Shown: positions 63,071-64,000 of the stretch, in pieces | Position numbering within the stretch: position 1 is the stretch's first letter | Layout: every line of letters begins with the position of its first letter | Origin: Malurus cyaneus samueli | Taxonomy: Eukaryota; Chordata; Aves; Passeriformes; Maluridae | Length of the DNA: 64,000 bases | Assembly (NCBI GenBank): GCA_009741485.1 | Contig: CM019215.1 | Span: forward strand, 77,153,845-77,217,844 | Direction of reading: 5' to 3' | The notes under the pieces: model-generated | The model's database searches: none | What the model saw: only the letters and a program-made list of their open reading frames with translations | What the model was told of the DNA's origin: nothing | Program-made: the position numbers and the translations under genes

Positions 63071-63412
63071 TGTCGTGGCCCGCAGGAAAGATGACGCAAA
63101 CTCCAAGTGAAGCAGGTCCAACTTCTTATTTGCTTTACTAGCAGTCTGGTATGTATGATACACACTTTTTTATCTCCCACACACACAGTCACGCCAATCA
63201 CACACGTCTCAGCCAGTCACATGATCGGACAACTCCCAATGTCTACACTCTGTGATCTTTACTCTAATTCGTTGGTTACTCTTGGTTAGTTTCACTCCTC
63301 CAATCCCGTTTATTTCCGCAGTTGACCGCATCAGCTAGTACCTCACAACACTATGTCGCTGCCCAACCCCCACACACATTCATACTGCTGTAAAACAGCC
63401 AGGGCTCCCACA
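63071..63412 (-). mobile_element. Solo LTR, 342 bp, minus strand
   Basis: On the minus strand it starts tgtgggagccctggctgt and ends gcgggccacgaca, with a polyadenylation-like aataag about 60 bp before the end. It therefore has TG...CA ends and a compact LTR size. Flanks gttcac (63065-63070) and gtttgc (63413-63418) agree at 4 of 6 bases, a weak hint of a 6-bp duplication. No primer-binding site or internal region adjoins it. It belongs to a different family from LTRs A-D. The plus strand has terminal TGTCGTGG, so orientation rests on the poly(A)-type signal and tail. Confidence 0.75.
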
Positions 63413-63694
63413 GTTTGCATTATGTATAATTTCTTCAGAAATTATTATAAATGCTCAGTGTGTAATGTGGTATTAAGGGGACATGATTTAATTTAGTTTT
63501 CATATTAATATCAAAAAAAAAAAAATAGTTACTGTTCCTTACAGTTTTTCCCTGTCTAGATGTCTAAAAATATCTTTGTCAATCTCACATTCAAAATAGC
63601 TACAGAGAAATTTCTGTTAGTGTAGTCTGATGCTACATTTCCAGTATAATCTTCATTTGTTGCACTTCATGTGAAGTCCATACAAACTTAAATT
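63413..63694. other. Short AT-rich stretch, nothing recognised
   Basis: Under 300 bp between the solo LTR and a CR1 tail, with one run of 13 A near 63513. Confidence 0.5.
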
Positions 63695-63845
63695 TAATTT
63701 CACAGCAGCATAGACTAATAGAACATTAAAGGGTTGAGAGGGACCTTAAAGATAATTTAGTCCCAAACTCTCCACGGGCAGGTACATCTCTCACTAGACC
63801 AGGAAAACAGTCCTATAATCCTGTTACAGGACATTGCACCTCAGC
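63695..63845 (-). mobile_element. CR1 LINE fragment, 3' end
   Basis: Antisense CR1 tail: 'gcatagactaatagaacatt', 'gagagggaccttaaagataa', 'tttagtcccaaactc' and 'ctctcactagaccaggaaaa'. It points left, is 5'-truncated and decayed toward 63845. Confidence 0.8.
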
Positions 63846-64000
63846 CATGATTTGTGGAATATCTGTGATGCAGATGTCATTGGAGGGAAGGAAGAGAGGA
63901 AAGGCGCATACATTTGTAAGCAAGGCACCAAACAAAATTGATTTGAAAGTTTTGCTTATTTTGTTTTGTATTGCCAATGTAATGCCAATATTGAGACCAA

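Noticed and set aside
1..64000. CRISPR arrays, operons, tRNA or rRNA genes
   Set aside because: No regularly spaced repeats, no bacterial gene organisation, and no cloverleaf or rRNA text was seen. The window is vertebrate in character.

Overview
This window looks like intergenic or intronic DNA from a bird. The evidence is a set of CR1 LINE fragments (3' tails and reverse-transcriptase pieces characteristic of avian and other sauropsid CR1), several TGT...ACA long terminal repeats (LTRs) of avian endogenous-retrovirus type, no recognisable SINE, an AT-rich background, and no operons, ribosome-binding sites or dense coding. I found no protein-coding gene I can defend. The longest open frames (up to 230 codons) fall inside CR1 copies or GC-rich LTRs and are shadows. 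I cannot name the species or chromosome.

Layout. Positions 1-34,100 are mostly unique AT-rich DNA with scattered CR1 copies. The clearest are minus-strand 3' tails at 2.2, 6.3, 17.8, 24.7 and 31.9 kb, and two convergent RT-bearing fragments at 7.1 kb (+) and 7.7-8.3 kb (-). The 7.1 kb copy carries a large ATGG microsatellite grown inside its coding frame. Just beyond the pair is a near-perfect palindrome with 40-bp arms (8457-8550). A plus-strand CR1 RT scrap lies at 34.1 kb.

Positions 34,704-41,732 form an endogenous-retrovirus cluster. A about 0.94 kb LTR (A) is split by a 1,036-bp LTR of a related family (C) flanked by a likely 5-bp target duplication. Between them and 39.7 kb lie about 1.4 kb of unclassified DNA and about 1.6 kb of GC-richer, possibly retroviral sequence ending in a polypurine tract. 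A truncated LTR head (D) follows at 39.66 kb. A longer LTR (B, 40,438-41,681) is related to A but carries about 0.5 kb of extra, tandemly duplicated sequence, and is followed by a primer-binding site matching tRNA-His.

Positions 41.7-63.0 kb return to AT-rich unique DNA with plus-strand CR1 copies at 45.8, 50.0 and 54.0 kb and several stretches whose texture suggests conserved non-coding DNA. A solo LTR on the minus strand (63,071-63,412) and a minus-strand CR1 tail (63.7 kb) close the window.

Nothing here forms a working gene set. The points of interest are transposon history (nesting, collapse, expansion), microsatellite birth inside a retrotransposon, a few strong hairpins, and candidate conserved elements that need alignment to confirm.
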